The notes under the pieces were generated by a model, which worked only from the letters and a program-made list of their open reading frames with translations, ran no database searches and had not been told where the DNA came from. The translations under genes were made by a program, and so were the position numbers. Below are positions 23,328 to 35,468 of a DNA stretch of 64,000 nucleotides, one piece after another. Source of the DNA: Lunularia cruciata (Eukaryota > Streptophyta > Marchantiopsida > Lunulariales > Lunulariaceae); assembly GCA_948567375.1 (NCBI GenBank), contig OX419762.1:253001-317000 (forward strand). Direction: 5' to 3'. Position 1 is the stretch's first letter. Every line of letters begins with the position of its first letter.

Positions 23328-23755
23328 TATAACAATTTGGAGTTTACCAACTAGTTAGTCAAGGCTAACAAAGTGGAAAATAGGCCAAATTAGCCTAGAA
23401 TATTTTAGAAGTATCTAGATAACTACTTGGTATTTTCCAAGTATTGGGTAATATGCATGCCAAGTGGTAAATTCTAGGAAGAAACTTCTTAGGAAGCTTC
23501 TCAAATAGCTTAGGTTGCACACCAAGTAGACAACTTCTAAGAGGACGCTTCTTGAGAAGCTTCGCAATTACCTTGGCTTGCACTCCAAGAAGGTGGCTTT
23601 AGGAAGCTTCTCAAGAGCCTTGTATGTTCCTTATAAGTACCAAAGCCCAAGTTCATGCTAGGCATTCAAATTTTCCCTCATTCAAGTATCTCAATGTGAT
23701 CTTTCACTTTGATCTTCTATTCTCTTATATCTCTCTTTGGTCTTAGTCTTTAACA
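23328..23755 (+). repeat. 5' LTR of element E (LTR2 family)
   Basis: Runs TATAACAATTTGGAGTTTAC to CTTAGTCTTTAACA (428 bp). It contains repeated AAGCTTC palindromes at about 23495-23610 and a near-perfect heat-shock element GAA-TA-TTT-TA-GAA at about 23397. Confidence 0.85.
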
Positions 23756-23989
23756 TTGGTTTCAAAGTAGGAATGAGATGGATGGAATTTATGGACTACC
23801 ATATCCATTCCTGCCAAACCATTAGGATTTTTATGTCCATGTTCTACCCAAACATCATTTCACTTAATTCATCATCACATGTTTAGGCAAGATATTTTGA
23901 ATGCAATCTCTTTGTCCAATGAACCCTTGGTACTTCCAATTGAAACTTATATAAAATGATGGATGTGTTGTATCTATATGTTAAATTAG

Positions 23990-24960
23990 ATCAACTATAG
24001 GTTGTTTGATAGAGAAGTAGTTGTGGCAACAATACTCAAGGTTATCATTGCCATGCAACAGCAAATCAAACACATTATTCAATTGTTGGAAGAACAAGAT
24101 CATCAACAACAAGAGCATGTAGAGAGAGAGTCATTTTGAGAAAGGGAAGAGCAAATCTAATTTCCAAAGCCCAAGTTATTTGAAGGTAGGAATTTCTTTA
24201 GTGTAGTGGAGAATTTTGTTTTTGATTATAAATATTATTTTGAAGCTACAAATCTTCAAGATGAATAATAACAGATTCTTTTGGCTTCTAGCCAATTGGA
24301 TAGAGTGGCAAAACTATGGTGGTGGTTCTAAGTGGAACAAGCTAAATGGGAATTTGTTACACCAATCTTAACATGGGAGGATTCAAGAGTGCAATAATTG
24401 GACGATTCAAAGTGATAAATGTCACACAAGCCGTACAAGATAAGTTGACCAAGTTGAAGTAGATTGGTTCTGTTAGAAGCTATATCACACAGTTCAAGAA
24501 CATCAATATGCAAATTCCAAATAATTGGATGGTGAAGATTTGGATCAATTTGTGAGGGGCTTGAAGTCACAAACCAAATTGGAATTGATTATACAAGAGC
24601 CAAAACACTTGGAAGAAGCAATCTAGTTGGCTTAATGTTTTGACTCTTTGGTTATAACAACTTGGTCTTGACCTCAACCTTCACAAAATCTACCAACACA
24701 TTACATACAAGTAGAAGAGAAAGCACCAATGCAGATTGATGCCATCCAACAAAGACCTCTTGGTATAGCAAATCAAGATAGATTGCAAAATCAAATGGTG
24801 GAATCAAAATGGTGGTTTCTTTTGTTATTGCCAAATTAGACATTGCATTACTGAATGTCCACTCCAAAATAGGCAAGCTCAACAAATTGCCCAAATGGAG
24901 TTTGTGGAATGGATTGATTAAGGATATGAGGAATCCCAACATGAGATTTTGACCCGCCTA
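23990..24960 (+). pseudogene. Gag of element E
   Basis: Aligns with the Gag of element F at 60213-61074: MQQQIKH start, FPKPKLFEGRN, then the capsid-like region and the zinc knuckle CYCQIRHCITEC near 24820-24860 (one knuckle position diverged). Several stops, including one before FPKPK shared in type with F, break the frame. Confidence 0.8.
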
Positions 24961-24999
24961 TTGAGAACTTGATTAGTTCCAACTAATCAAGTTAAGGCT

Positions 25000-27860
25000 C
25001 AACCAGTGCAAGTTTGCTTCACTTGCAAGGTATGATATCTCATTGGGATTTTGGATGATTTTGGATGATTTTGGAAGTTAAGAGAATTGCATGTCTATGC
25101 AATTTGCAAGGAAATTAAGTATTACTATCAAGCAAATAATTGGTAGTAGATTTATAATGAGGGATAGTAAGAAAGGTTTTGCATTTTGTATCTCACACCT
25201 CTTACATTCAAGATTGGGAAGGAGTATTTGGAGTGGATAAGGTTTGTTGTACCCTAAATTCTAGGTCTACTTTGGCTTGAACATCATAAGGAATAATTTG
25301 ATTGGAACTGATAAAAAATTCAAGTACAATACCAAGGTAAGAATTTCTAACTAGGTTGTGTGGCACCTTTGAGGAAGACACCTAAGAATAGTCAATCCCA
25401 AGATGGGAATTTCATCAAGAAAGTAACCATAGAGTAAGCTTTGAAAGAAGATAAGTCCCAAGATGGGATGTTTGTCAATAAAGCATCCAAAGAGCAAGCT
25501 TTGGAGGAAGATAAGTCTTTTTTGCGATGTAGATCAAGCCAATTGTGCAGGGTAGATTTGAGGAGGACCAAAAGCCTCATCAAGCAATTGTTGATCAAAT
25601 AATCTAGGATTTTTAAGATGTGTTTTTGGATGATCTACTTAAGGGATTACCTTCTGACCATGGTATGCACTTCAAGATTGAGTTATTGCAAAGAAGTATT
25701 CCAATGACTAGACCAATCTATCAACTCTCACCAAAGAAGCTGGATGACTTTCAAACAACACTAATAGAGTTGTTGGAGAAGGATTTCATATGAAATAATA
25801 CATCTTCTTGGGAGCACTAACATTGTTTGTTCTAAAGAAAGATAGAGGACTTCCCTTTTATATTGATTATTGTGGCCTAACAAACAAACAATAAAGAATG
25901 CATATCCCTTGCCTTCAATTGATTGCTTGCTTGATCAATTGATTGGCGCACTTTACTTCTCCAAGTTGGATCTCTAAAGCGGCTATTGGAAAATTCCCAT
26001 TGACAAAGAAGATGTGCAAAAGATTACCTTTTACACAAGGTATAGGCATTTTGAGTGGAGAGTTCTATCTTTGGGCTCACTAATGCTCCATCAATTTCAT
26101 TAATAAGATGCATTAGGTTTTGGATGGGTTATTGGATTAGTACATGGTGGTGTTCTTGGAAGATTTTTTAATCTATAGTAAGGTAAAGGTAGAACACACA
26201 AATCATGTGCAAGAAGTCCTAAGACAACTCATAAGTGGGAGTTTTTACTACTAGAAGTTAAAGTATGCTTTTTGGCAAAAGGAAGTTATTCCTTGGATCA
26301 CAAGATCTCATCAGAGAGGATCAAGATGGAAGAGGAGAAAATCAAGGCCATTACTAGTTGGCCTAATCCAAAGGATTCTATAAAAGTACATGCATTTAAT
26401 GGATTGGTAAGTTTTTACCAATTGTTCATCCACTATTATACTCATGTGGCCACACCATTGACGGACCACTTGAAGAAGAACTTGACCTTTCAATGGACCA
26501 CCAAGGATGAAGAAGCAATCCAAAAGTTGAAACATATGGTGTCTTCAAGACTCATTCTTTAACCGTATGACACTCAACTACCTTGTGTAGTTCATTTTGA
26601 TGCTTCTAATTTTACAATTGGAGTAATGCCGTAGCAAGAATTCCCAAATGGGTAACATCCCATCGCCTTTGTGTCTTGCCAACCAAATACCACCGAAAGG
26701 AATTACTCTACTCAAGTTCAAGAACAACTAGCAATGGTATGCACCACCAAGGTATGGAAGCACTATCTCTTGGGGAAACAAGTGATTATGCAAATAGATC
26801 ATAAACCCTTGATGCAAACATTACATTTGGAACACATGAAGAGTCAGCATCATCAATAAGAGGAGCAACTACAATTTTTTGACAACAAACTTGGTCGGTT
26901 CCATGTCATCTTGGATGCCCTATCATGACTAATTGATTTGAAGTCTCTTCCTCTCATCACAGTGGCAATTACGATGGTGTTATTCGACTCCAAAGTCCAA
27001 AATGAGTTTAGGATAGCTTTACAACAAGATCCTTTCTTTTAGAAGATACAAGGTCATCTTACAACATGCAATAAGGAGTAAACACCTTCTCCTTCAAGGA
27101 AGGCCTTCTATATTGTGAGAATTAGATCTATGTTCAAACTAAGAGTGATTTCCAACTTGTGCATCTTCAAGAGGTCCATGATTTACCAGTCATTGGTCAC
27201 ATGGATGTAGACAAGACCTTGGGTACCCTCTTATGCCAATGGTGGTGGCCCAACATGGCACAAGATGTTTGAGAGTTTGTCTGATTTTGTGAGAGCTGCC
27301 AATGCAACAAGGCCAACAACTAAAAGCCAAGTGGACTCCTTCAACCACTCTCCATTCCATTTGCTTCATGGGAACACGTGAGCTTGTGAACACATCACAT
27401 CCTTGCCCTAGACAAAGCAAGATCACACAACAATCATGGTGTTTGTGGATAAGCTTAGTAAGCAAATCCATTTGGCACCAACCTTTGATATTGTGGATGC
27501 TCCAACATTGGTATAGATCTATTTTGATATTGTCTTCAAGCATCATGGGATACCTTGTATGCTCATCTCCAATTGTGATCCTTGATTAATTGGAAAGTTT
27601 TGGCAAGTACTCTTTCAAATACTCAATACCAAGCTTACTTTGTCTATGGCCTATCATCCTCAAACTGATGGACAAACCAAACATGCAAATTGCACCTTGG
27701 AAGATATATTTCATGCCTTTGTCAATATTCACCATACAAATTGGAATGAATATCTTATACCCATTAAGTTTTCATATAATAATTCCAAATAGGCAAGCAC
27801 CAAATTCTCTTCTTTCTTCCTTAATTTTGGCCAAGACCCACTTGTTCTAGATTCCTTTCT
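25000..27860 (+). pseudogene. Pol of element E (protease region, RT, RNase H, integrase)
   Basis: RT begins near 25640 (LLKGLPSDHGMHFKIEL). Its active box reads VVFLEDFLIYS at about 26145-26180, where the family has FLDD, so one catalytic Asp is Glu. RNase H is seen at about 26575-26860 (HFDASNFTIGV; QIDHKPLMQTL). The integrase zinc segment (HMDVDKTLGTLL; CESCQCNK) is at about 27200-27320, and the Glu segment (YHPQTDGQTKHANCTLEDIF) at about 27650-27715. Stops occur throughout. Confidence 0.82.
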
Positions 27861-28472
27861 TTATCCTCCTCTATCTCATGTCTCTCATACTTCCACCTTC
27901 TTCACTACCATATCTCAACCTCTCCAACAAGCCAAATCTCATCTCCTTATTGCTTAGAATCATCAAAAACAATATGCGAACCACCATCATTGTGATCTCA
28001 CCTTTCAAATTGATGATAAGGTCATGCTCTCCTCTAGTAACCTACCCCTATTTGATACCCAAGGCCATAAACTTGCTCTTAATTGGATAGGACCCTTTGA
28101 TGTCACCCAAATCATTTTCCTTATTGCTTATCAACTTTCCTTGCCTTGTCATATTAGCATCCATTGGGTCTTTCATGTTTCTAAGTTGAAACCCTTTGTT
28201 TCTAATTTATTCTTTGTTCTTTGGTGTCCAACCTCCTCCTCTTCCTCTTGTCTCTATCAATGATTATGAGGAGTATGAAGTTTATTGTATCCTTGTGTGT
28301 TACCATATTCAAAGAAGCCACCAACAACATATCAAGTACAAAAGTCCTTGGGTATACTCTTCATGATACCACTTTGGAGCCTCTTTCTCATCTCCAAAAT
28401 GCAAAAATGGCCATCCAAGAGTTTGAAGCTTCAATGGTGACGAGGAAATCACCAACTAGCAATGGGAGAATA

Positions 28473-28894
28473 TATAACAATATGGAGTTTACTGACAAGT
28501 TAGCCAAGGCTCACAAAGTGGCAAATAGCCCAAATTAGCTAAATATTCTAAAAGTATCTAGGAGCTACTTGACACCTTACAAGTATTGGGTAATGAGCAT
28601 GCCAAGTGGTAACTTTTAGGAAAAAGTTTTTTGGGAAGCTTCTCGACTAGCATGTCTTGCATGCCAAGTAAACGGCTTCTGGAAGGAAGCTTCTTGAGAA
28701 GCTTCATGTTAACTAGGCTTGTATTCCAAGAAGGCGGCTTTAAGAAGCTTCTCAAGAGCATTGCATGCTCTCTATAAATACCAATGCCCAAGCTCATGCT
28801 AGTGATTTGGAGTTTCACTCATCAAGTGTTTAAATGTGATCTTTCACTTTATCTTCCATTCTCCTATTTTTCTCCTTGGTTTGATTCTTTTACA
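28473..28894 (+). repeat. 3' LTR of element E (LTR2 family)
   Basis: Runs TATAACAATATGGAG to GATTCTTTTACA (422 bp). It has a TATA box CTATAAATACC at about 28783 and GAAGCTTC palindromes in the U3 part. It differs from the 5' LTR at many sites, so the insertion is old. Confidence 0.87.
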
Positions 28895-29416
28895 TATAGA
28901 CAAAGATATCATCCAAGAAAATGATAACAGATTTATCCAAGTATGGGCAAAATATATCATTCATCAAATTCATAAAAGTAGCCGGTATGTTGGTGACACC
29001 AAACTGCATCACCAACTACTCAAAGTAACCATACCTTGTTTGAAAGACAATTTTATGTATGTTTTCCTCTAAAATCTTGATTTGGTTGTAACTTCTCCAT
29101 AGATCAAGTTTGGTGAAGTGCTTTGCCCCATTGAGTTGATCGAAGAGGTCATCCATGCAAGGTAATGGGTATTTGTTTTTCACTACTTGTTGATTTAGTC
29201 CTTGATAGTCAATGCACATGCAGATTGTTTTGTATTTCTTCTTCAAAAACAAGATAAGAACCCCATATGATGATACATTGGTTTGGATAAACCCTTTTTA
29301 CAACATATCTTTGATTTGAGCCATATACCTCTCCAACTCATAAGGTGATAGTAGATATGGAGCCTTACACGGAAGTATCCTGATTTTATGATCTACTCTC
29401 CTTTTTGGTGGTTATT
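28895..29416 (-). pseudogene. RT N-terminal part of element A
   Basis: The minus strand reads PPKRRVDHKI, a degenerate linker, GVLILFLKKKYKTICMCIDY, QGLNQQVVKNKYPLPCMDDL, FDQLNGAKHFTKLDLWRSY and [11 protein letters not shown] near 28930. These are the standard Ty3/gypsy RT blocks with the FLDD box intact. The piece is bounded by elements E and D. Confidence 0.85.
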
Positions 29417-30079
29417 TGTGGTACCCACATTTTTTGTTTTGTTAAAGTTTGAAGAAGTGCATTGGTAAAGCCAAAGGAGTGCTAAAAAAGGAAGAAAAAA
29501 TTATGTGTTTGGCATAACCCAAAGTTGACCTTGGGTCAAGTCCAAAGGACCCAAGGTGGACAAGATAAAATACAAAGACAAGGACTTCATATTGGGTAGC
29601 TCCACCTGACCTGAAGACCATATAACAAACTTCTTTGGGTTCCACCAATCAAGAAAGTACACGGGAAGAAAGTGACTACCTCGAGACCAAGATGTTCTTG
29701 AAAGTCATAGGAAAAACAACTTCACATAATTGATGAGTGACGCAGAGCAGCCATTGAAAAATGACCGATTAGTGAAAGACTATACAATTGAGATTTCCGC
29801 AAGGAAGCACTGTATGTCTAGACGCTATCCTGTTGCTATTTAGAGTAGACTCAAAGGAATACAAATTTTGAATACTTAAGAAGAGTAGGTTAGAATCTCA
29901 TGTACAATCTTTCACAAGAAGAGAGTGATGAACACACAACGGCACCAAAAGTGAGTAAGCAGAGTGTCATGAGGGATTTTGCAATGTGTAGATTAGACAT
30001 ATTGGCAAGGATTGAGGTCTTATTGAGACTTTGCATCACCTTCCTAGTCTGGAACTAGAATTTTAGCTTTCTAGGTTTC

Positions 30080-30710
30080 ATGGCAGAGATTGTCATGAGT
30101 GATTGCAAGGATGAGCCAAAGCATGAAGGAGAGAAAGGAAATCCGGCTCAATGGACTGAGTCGGATTGGAGATTAGTCCTAGGTAGAGAAGCAAGAGAGG
30201 TAGGGAGTACCACCTTCTATTGGAAGTGTGATGCGTTGGAAGAAACTGCAAAGGTTAGGAATTCCTTTAATCAACCACACACAAAGAATGGGTATAGGGT
30301 GGATAGTTATAGACACCTAATGCAAAGAGAGATCATGAGCACGATGATGGAAATGTTCAAGCCAGAGTGAACCACCTATATCATGATGCAGTAGGTAGTC
30401 TTCTTTCATCAGATGTTTGCAAGAGAAGTGGTGGATTGGGCAAAGTGTCTACCAGCGGGTGAGGCAGATGATTACAAGATGGAGAATAGATATACCACTA
30501 CATTACTTTGTACCTTTTGCAACTCATTTTTTCTTTGGTCTGAATCTGCTGACTTTGGAGGAGAGAAGTAGAATGGGGTCTCACTTTCATCCAGGTTGCA
30601 TAAAGAGGCAAATGCGGATGAACAATATTACATGGAGAAGGAGATGAATTATTCAAGAAGGAGATGGGTATTACAAGAAGAGTGGAAGGGAGATGATAGT
30701 AGTAGTTGAC
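30080..30710 (+). pseudogene. Unknown protein remnant in insertion D
   Basis: One frame from ATG at 30080 reads through in-frame stops at 30368 and 30392, and another near 30570. The open stretches (TESDWRLVLGREAREVGS, FYWKCDALEETAKVRNSF, VVDWAKCLPAGEADDYKM, TTTLLCTFCNSFFLW) look like real, globular, decayed coding sequence. No family is recognised. It may be a Gag-like or host-derived protein carried by the element. Confidence 0.45.
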
Positions 30711-30789
30711 ATCTCCAAGCCAAGAAAGAGAGATAGACCCAAAGGACAAATTGCATTAGTACAGATGCAAAAGATGTAAAAGCCTAATC

Positions 30790-32356
30790 TAAAGTCAATG
30801 TTGGTGAAAGTGAAGGAAATGACTCCAGAGGAGGAGGAATTAGAAGAAGAAACCAAGTTGAAGGGAGAAGCCTTGGGAGTAAAAGAAGAGTTCACACTAT
30901 GAAGTGAGGAATCAAGCAACGGTAGTGAAGGAGAAATTGAAGTCCAACAACAAGAGGAAGAGTCGTGGGGGTAGAGAAGACAAGTCTGGAGGTGTCCACA
31001 ATCAAGCAAGGCATGAGAAGGAATAAAAAGGTGTCTTGGTGTGTCAAGAGATGCCAAGGGGAAGAGAAGTGCCCAAGTACTTGCCGTCGAACCAAGTAAG
31101 GTTACCATTGAGTCAAATGAGAGCTTAGATGAAGAAATGTTGAAGATATGAAGATCACATCTTTGGGGTAAGGTGCCAGTGGAGGAGTTACTTGCAGAGG
31201 GCAAAGATGGCAGAGCTTACAATAGGTAATAGGATGGAGTGGAGTATCTTTCAAAGGTAGTATGTCCCTTATTGGTGTTTCTATAGTGGAAGAAGGTGGA
31301 GATGGCGAGTGCTAACCTGGATGTGGAGGATGAATTAGCAGTGGTAATGAAGTGGAGTGCGGAGACCTCGCTATTGAGAAGTAAGCTAACGTAAGTAAAA
31401 ATGGAAGCCAAAGAACTTTGGGTGGAGGAAATTCTTTGGGGTAAGAACTCAAAAGCGATGAGGGAGGATTTGGTGAAGTGTAGGGAGGAAGTAAAGGAGA
31501 AGATGACGTTGGTCTAAGTGCTAAAGAGTGAAATTGCTGATGCACAAGTGGAGATGATACATTCAAAGACAAGTGTACTAGTGATGGATCAGGAGCTAGA
31601 GAGTTTAAGGAAGAAAGTGGCCAATAAAGACCAAGCCTTGCAGCAGGAGTTAACATAGCATAGTTGGGAGGAAGAATGATTGCATGTTGATTGTTGAGAG
31701 TAGCAGAAGATCAACTTGTGTTGAATCAACAAGAGAAGGAAGCAATGAAGGCTGAATTTGAGGATGAGTTCATGATATATTGCAATGAGTTGGAGGAAGA
31801 AAGAAAGAAAGAGAAAGTAGAGCTGATTGTGGAATTGGATGTAGTGGGAGCAATGGTAGACGAGATGAAGGTGTTGCTTAATACTGAAGTTAAAAGGAAG
31901 TTGGAAGAAGCCAGACTACACAAGTTGAAGTTGTTGGTGCAGGAGACAAGGAAGAGGAAGGCAAAGGACACAAAGTTGAACAATCTGTTGATTTGTCTAT
32001 GAGATCATGTAAACAAGAAGATGTTAGAGGTAGGAGACAATGTCTGTCTTAGATTAGATCTTGTTAGGACAGACTTGGATAGACTTCGTAGTGAGGTAAA
32101 GTTAGGAAGGAAGTCTAAAGTAGTAGAAATAGGAGTGCAAGTGTCTTTGGGTCAATTACTAAAGACATTAGAGAAGAGTGGGTTAGGAGATAAAGAGTTA
32201 GATAAGTTACCTACCAATCCAATTGTAGTTTGTAGTGAAGAAATAATAGAAATAGAAGAATTAGGAGCAGGATTAGGTAGACCCAAAGAAGGAGAAATAC
32301 TTGAAGGAATATTGGGTTCAAAAGCCAAAGTCGAGGTTGACATTGGATCGGATTAG
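30790..32356 (+). pseudogene. Coiled-coil-rich coding remnant in insertion D
   Basis: Plus-strand frames at about 30815-30900, 31400-31640, 31691-32002 and 32021-32356 are Glu/Lys/Leu-rich and heptad-like (EEEELEEETKLKGEALG, QELESLRKKVANKDQALQQE, ELEEERKKEKVELIVELD). Frames change between segments, so the reading is broken, but composition stays constant over 1.5 kb. It probably encoded a long coiled-coil protein downstream of the unknown domain. The antisense frames here are its shadows. Confidence 0.45.
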
Positions 32357-33143
32357 TAATAGATTTGAGGTTTGAAGAGGTAGATATGAAGAGGTGCATT
32401 GTCATTTTAGATCTGCAAGTTGGTAAAGTTGTTGTAGAATGGTATTTTTGTTAGTAATTGTCAATTGCTCTACTATTTAAAGGAGGCATTTGAAGTGTGT
32501 TGTTGTTCAATGTTCATGAATCTTGAGAATAGATGAAGCAAAGTGATGATTTTAATGTTTGTCGCTTGAGCTTAATTCTGAGTATAGACTATGTGATTGT
32601 GTTTGTGAGTGTGTGGAGGATTTTGAAGTGCAAGTCTTTGTGTTGGTTGGATGTTGGATTTTGCAGCCTTGATCTTTATTCTATGTCTTTGATCTTGAGT
32701 GTAATGCAATCAAAGCAATGCCTTGATAGATCTGAGAGGAATTGTAGTGTTGGTAGTATTCTACATTTGTAGAGCATCATTGAGTTGATGTGAAGCAATT
32801 TTGATTGAGGAAGTTGTGCCTTTAGTGGAGGGGTGGAACACAATTTTGAAGCAAAGTCATTTTATAGCTATTTTTGGGAAGGATTGAATCATTACAATTA
32901 AGATTATTTTGGACATATTTGAAGTATTGTGATTTATGAGTGACAATTTGTTGTGACAAGAATGTGAATCAATGCTTGTTACTCTCTTATGGTTTAGTTT
33001 CTACCATAGAGATTAAAGAAGAACTCAAGAAGAATTGTTTGTTACTATTTGACTTTGTATTTGAACATTTCTAAATTATATGTCTAAGGACTAAAGTTTA
33101 CTTACTTGATTACCACAAAAGTGATATTTACTGGGTTGTCACA

Positions 33144-33520
33144 TCATCTTAAGGGTAAATCATCCGGAAAGACATCTTGAAACTCATTGACCACATCTTT
33201 CAATTTCACAAGAATTTATCCATTGAGTTGTGCACTTTGGACTTCTTGTGTTAGATCCATGAAATATCTATCTATCTTATTGATAGATGTTGTCCCTATG
33301 ATATAAAGAGGCAATTCTTTCCTTTATGATCTTTCTTTAACCCCAAAGATCTTCCATTGTCTAGTTCTCATTACTTTCTTTCTCCAATTGATCATGGAGT
33401 TGTAATGCTCCATCCAAGATATGCCTAAGATTGCATCATAACAAGCTAGCCATATCATTCACCTCTCAATTGTTTCTTTATACTATCATTTAGAAAGTAC
33501 TACCTTTCTAGGTAACAACT
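33144..33520 (-). pseudogene. Protease region of element A
   Basis: The minus strand reads GISWMEHYNSMINWRKK at about 33425-33375, equivalent to the GMDWL---- D segment after the retroviral-type protease. VNEFQDVFPDDLP follows near 33185-33155, the linker to RT. Element D begins directly after it. Confidence 0.65.
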
Positions 33521-33849
33521 CAATCCTCTTGTATGTTCTTTAGGTAATTCTACTTCATCATTCTCATCTTTGTTTAGTTCCATTCCCAACCTTATTGCAA
33601 CAAAGCAAGAAATTATTTTTTATTACTCTACTGTCTATTAATCCTCTTACTTGACTCCATTAATGACAATCAATTGTATGTTTGTCATTGTCCACCTTTT
33701 TATACTTGTCCTCTTCCTTCCTCCACTTTTACTCTTCTCCATCAAGCTAGTAAGGCTATGAGGTACATTTACTAGTGATTTTTATTTTTTGATGTGATTT
33801 TAACATCTTCCTCTTCAATTTGTCTCTCTATGTTGTTCAAAGGTTACAT

Positions 33850-34960
33850 GTATAGAGGCCAAGGGCCTCTAGGAAGACAAACATGACAATTGATGGCTAT
33901 GAGTCTAACTCTGCCACAATTGTAACAACATTATTATTCTACTCAAGCCTCTTCTACTCATGGGACTCTATCTCTCCTTTCTTTGACTTGTCTCTATTCT
34001 CCTTGGAGCTATTGTGATCCTTAGTCTCTGAACTGAATGTTGCCCAATTCCATAAGAAATGGTCCACCAAAGTATGGTGTTTCAACCCAATAATGTAGAG
34101 TTGGGACTACCTCTTTACCTCCTCCTAGCGCCCTTGCTATTCCTTAAGCACAAGCCATGGCTTCACAACTAATGCAAGGATTTTATATCATTATCTCTTG
34201 GTAAAATTTCTCATTAACCCCAATTTGAAATTATCAAGAGCTTCTCATAGACTCATATCAATTATCACAACCTACAAATCAAGAAATGCCTCCACATACT
34301 CTTATATGATGTTCTTTTGCTTCAACCTCCATAATTGGGTTTGGGCCAATTGCATGGAATCCATGGAATGGAAATTCTTCAATAGTCCTTCTTGCATTGC
34401 CATGCAAGTGATCTCTCTTCCTTTTGCCATCATTGATTGTACCAAGCATCGTAGTATGTGAAGATTTTATTGGTGAAGTACCCACATGCAAACACACCTT
34501 TGGAATGGTCAATGATCTCACTTATGGATAGTTATATGTGTCAAATCATTTTTTAAATCCAGTTTTCCATTACTCCCATGGACCATCATCCCTTGTAAGG
34601 TTGGATGTTGCATATCTTATTCATCCATAGTAACAATGTGGCTTCATTGTTGATCAAGGATGATGTCATTTGCATAATTGAGTCTCCAAGTACTTTGGCC
34701 ATTGGTACTAGGTTCTAGGATAGTTCTCTTTCTTACATTGCTTGATCATTCCTAAGGTATGTACTTGACTTTGCAATGCCTCCATGGTCATCTTGATATC
34801 CCAAAACTTATTCAAAATGCCTTGCATTCCTTGCATTAAATCCTACAACTACGGCTCCATGATTCATACACATGGAAAACACTCAGTTGCTACTTCCTAC
34901 TTCAATAAAAGATAATATGATCATTTGGGAGGAGTCATGGACTATTGAACTACCATTAGG
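33850..34960 (-). pseudogene. Gag of element A with zinc knuckle
   Basis: The minus strand reads a knuckle C-Y-N-C-G-R-V-R-L-I-A-I-N-C at about 33930-33890, with the His of CCHC lost. Upstream are capsid-like segments near 34610-34200 (DGPWE-WKTGFKK; ARRTIEEFPFHGFHAIGP). Several stops interrupt it. Identity rests on the knuckle and on its place between the primer site and protease. Confidence 0.6.
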
Positions 34961-35452
34961 ACCTCAAAGGTTATCACTTGTTGATAATATTCATCAGCAA
35001 AATTCTGGACTACAAAATCTCTAAATATCACTTTTGGTCTAACCACATAATGGATTTCTACTTACATGTTGAAAGGGAGAGAATTTAGTATGTTAAAATT
35101 CATTGCATCATAAGAAAATGTAGATTGTTAAATCCCACTCTCTTTCATATATCACCACATGTAGAATCAGCGGGTTTGGAGAATTTATCACTATGTCCAT
35201 GAACTCTACTCCAAAATGATAAATGAGATATACTCTCTCTTTCTCATGTTGTATGTATATAATATAGATTTGAAATGGATCCAAGAATCAAAATTGGGGT
35301 GTAGCAAATTTTCCTCTAGGCGCCTCTATCCTATCCTCTCTCTAACACACTCCGAGTTGATCAATTGCACTCTGCTTTCTTCCTTCAAAAGAACTCCCCT
35401 TAGTAGTCTATATTTCTCCAAGAGAGGTGATCCACTCTCTTGGATTAAAACA

Positions 35453-35467
35453 CCTACTCTAATACCA
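35453..35467 (-). promoter_or_regulatory. Primer binding site of element A
   Basis: The minus strand reads TGGTATTAGAGTAGG one base after the 5' LTR end TATTACA. It differs at a few sites from TGGTATCAGAGC, the complement of the plant initiator tRNA-Met 3' end. Confidence 0.75.
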
Positions 35468-35468
35468 T

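Larger units (their letters stand above)
23328..28894 (+). mobile_element. Gypsy element E (LTR2 family), complete but decayed, inserted in element A
   Basis: The 5' LTR is 23328-23755 and the 3' LTR 28473-28894, with flanks TATAA and TATAG as near-identical 5-bp target duplications. The interior in order carries a degenerate tRNA-iMet primer site at about 23757, gag (about 23990-24960), pol and a C-terminal segment. Dozens of stops are present, mostly explained by C-to-T or G-to-A changes relative to element F. It is related to F at 59530 but not to the LTR1 elements at the LTR level. Confidence 0.87.
29417..33143 (+). mobile_element. Unclassified 3.7-kb insertion D inside element A
   Basis: Ends are TGTGGTACCCACA on the left and GGGTTGTCACA on the right, so the insertion has TG...CA termini with a short imperfect inverted repeat. 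Flanks TTATT and TCATC differ only by C/T transitions and would fit a 5-bp target duplication. It interrupts element A between the protease/RT linker (FPDDLP) and the PPKR motif. No RT, integrase, transposase or long terminal repeats were found. Plus-strand coding remnants of an unknown protein and a coiled-coil region occupy about 30080-32356. It could be a large non-autonomous LTR derivative or a DNA element. Confidence 0.6.

Noticed and set aside
30671-31204. 177-codon minus-strand frame rich in Ser/Leu, and neighbouring minus-strand frames to 32405
   Set aside because: They are antisense to the Glu/Lys-rich coiled-coil remnant; purine-rich sense DNA leaves its complement free of stops.
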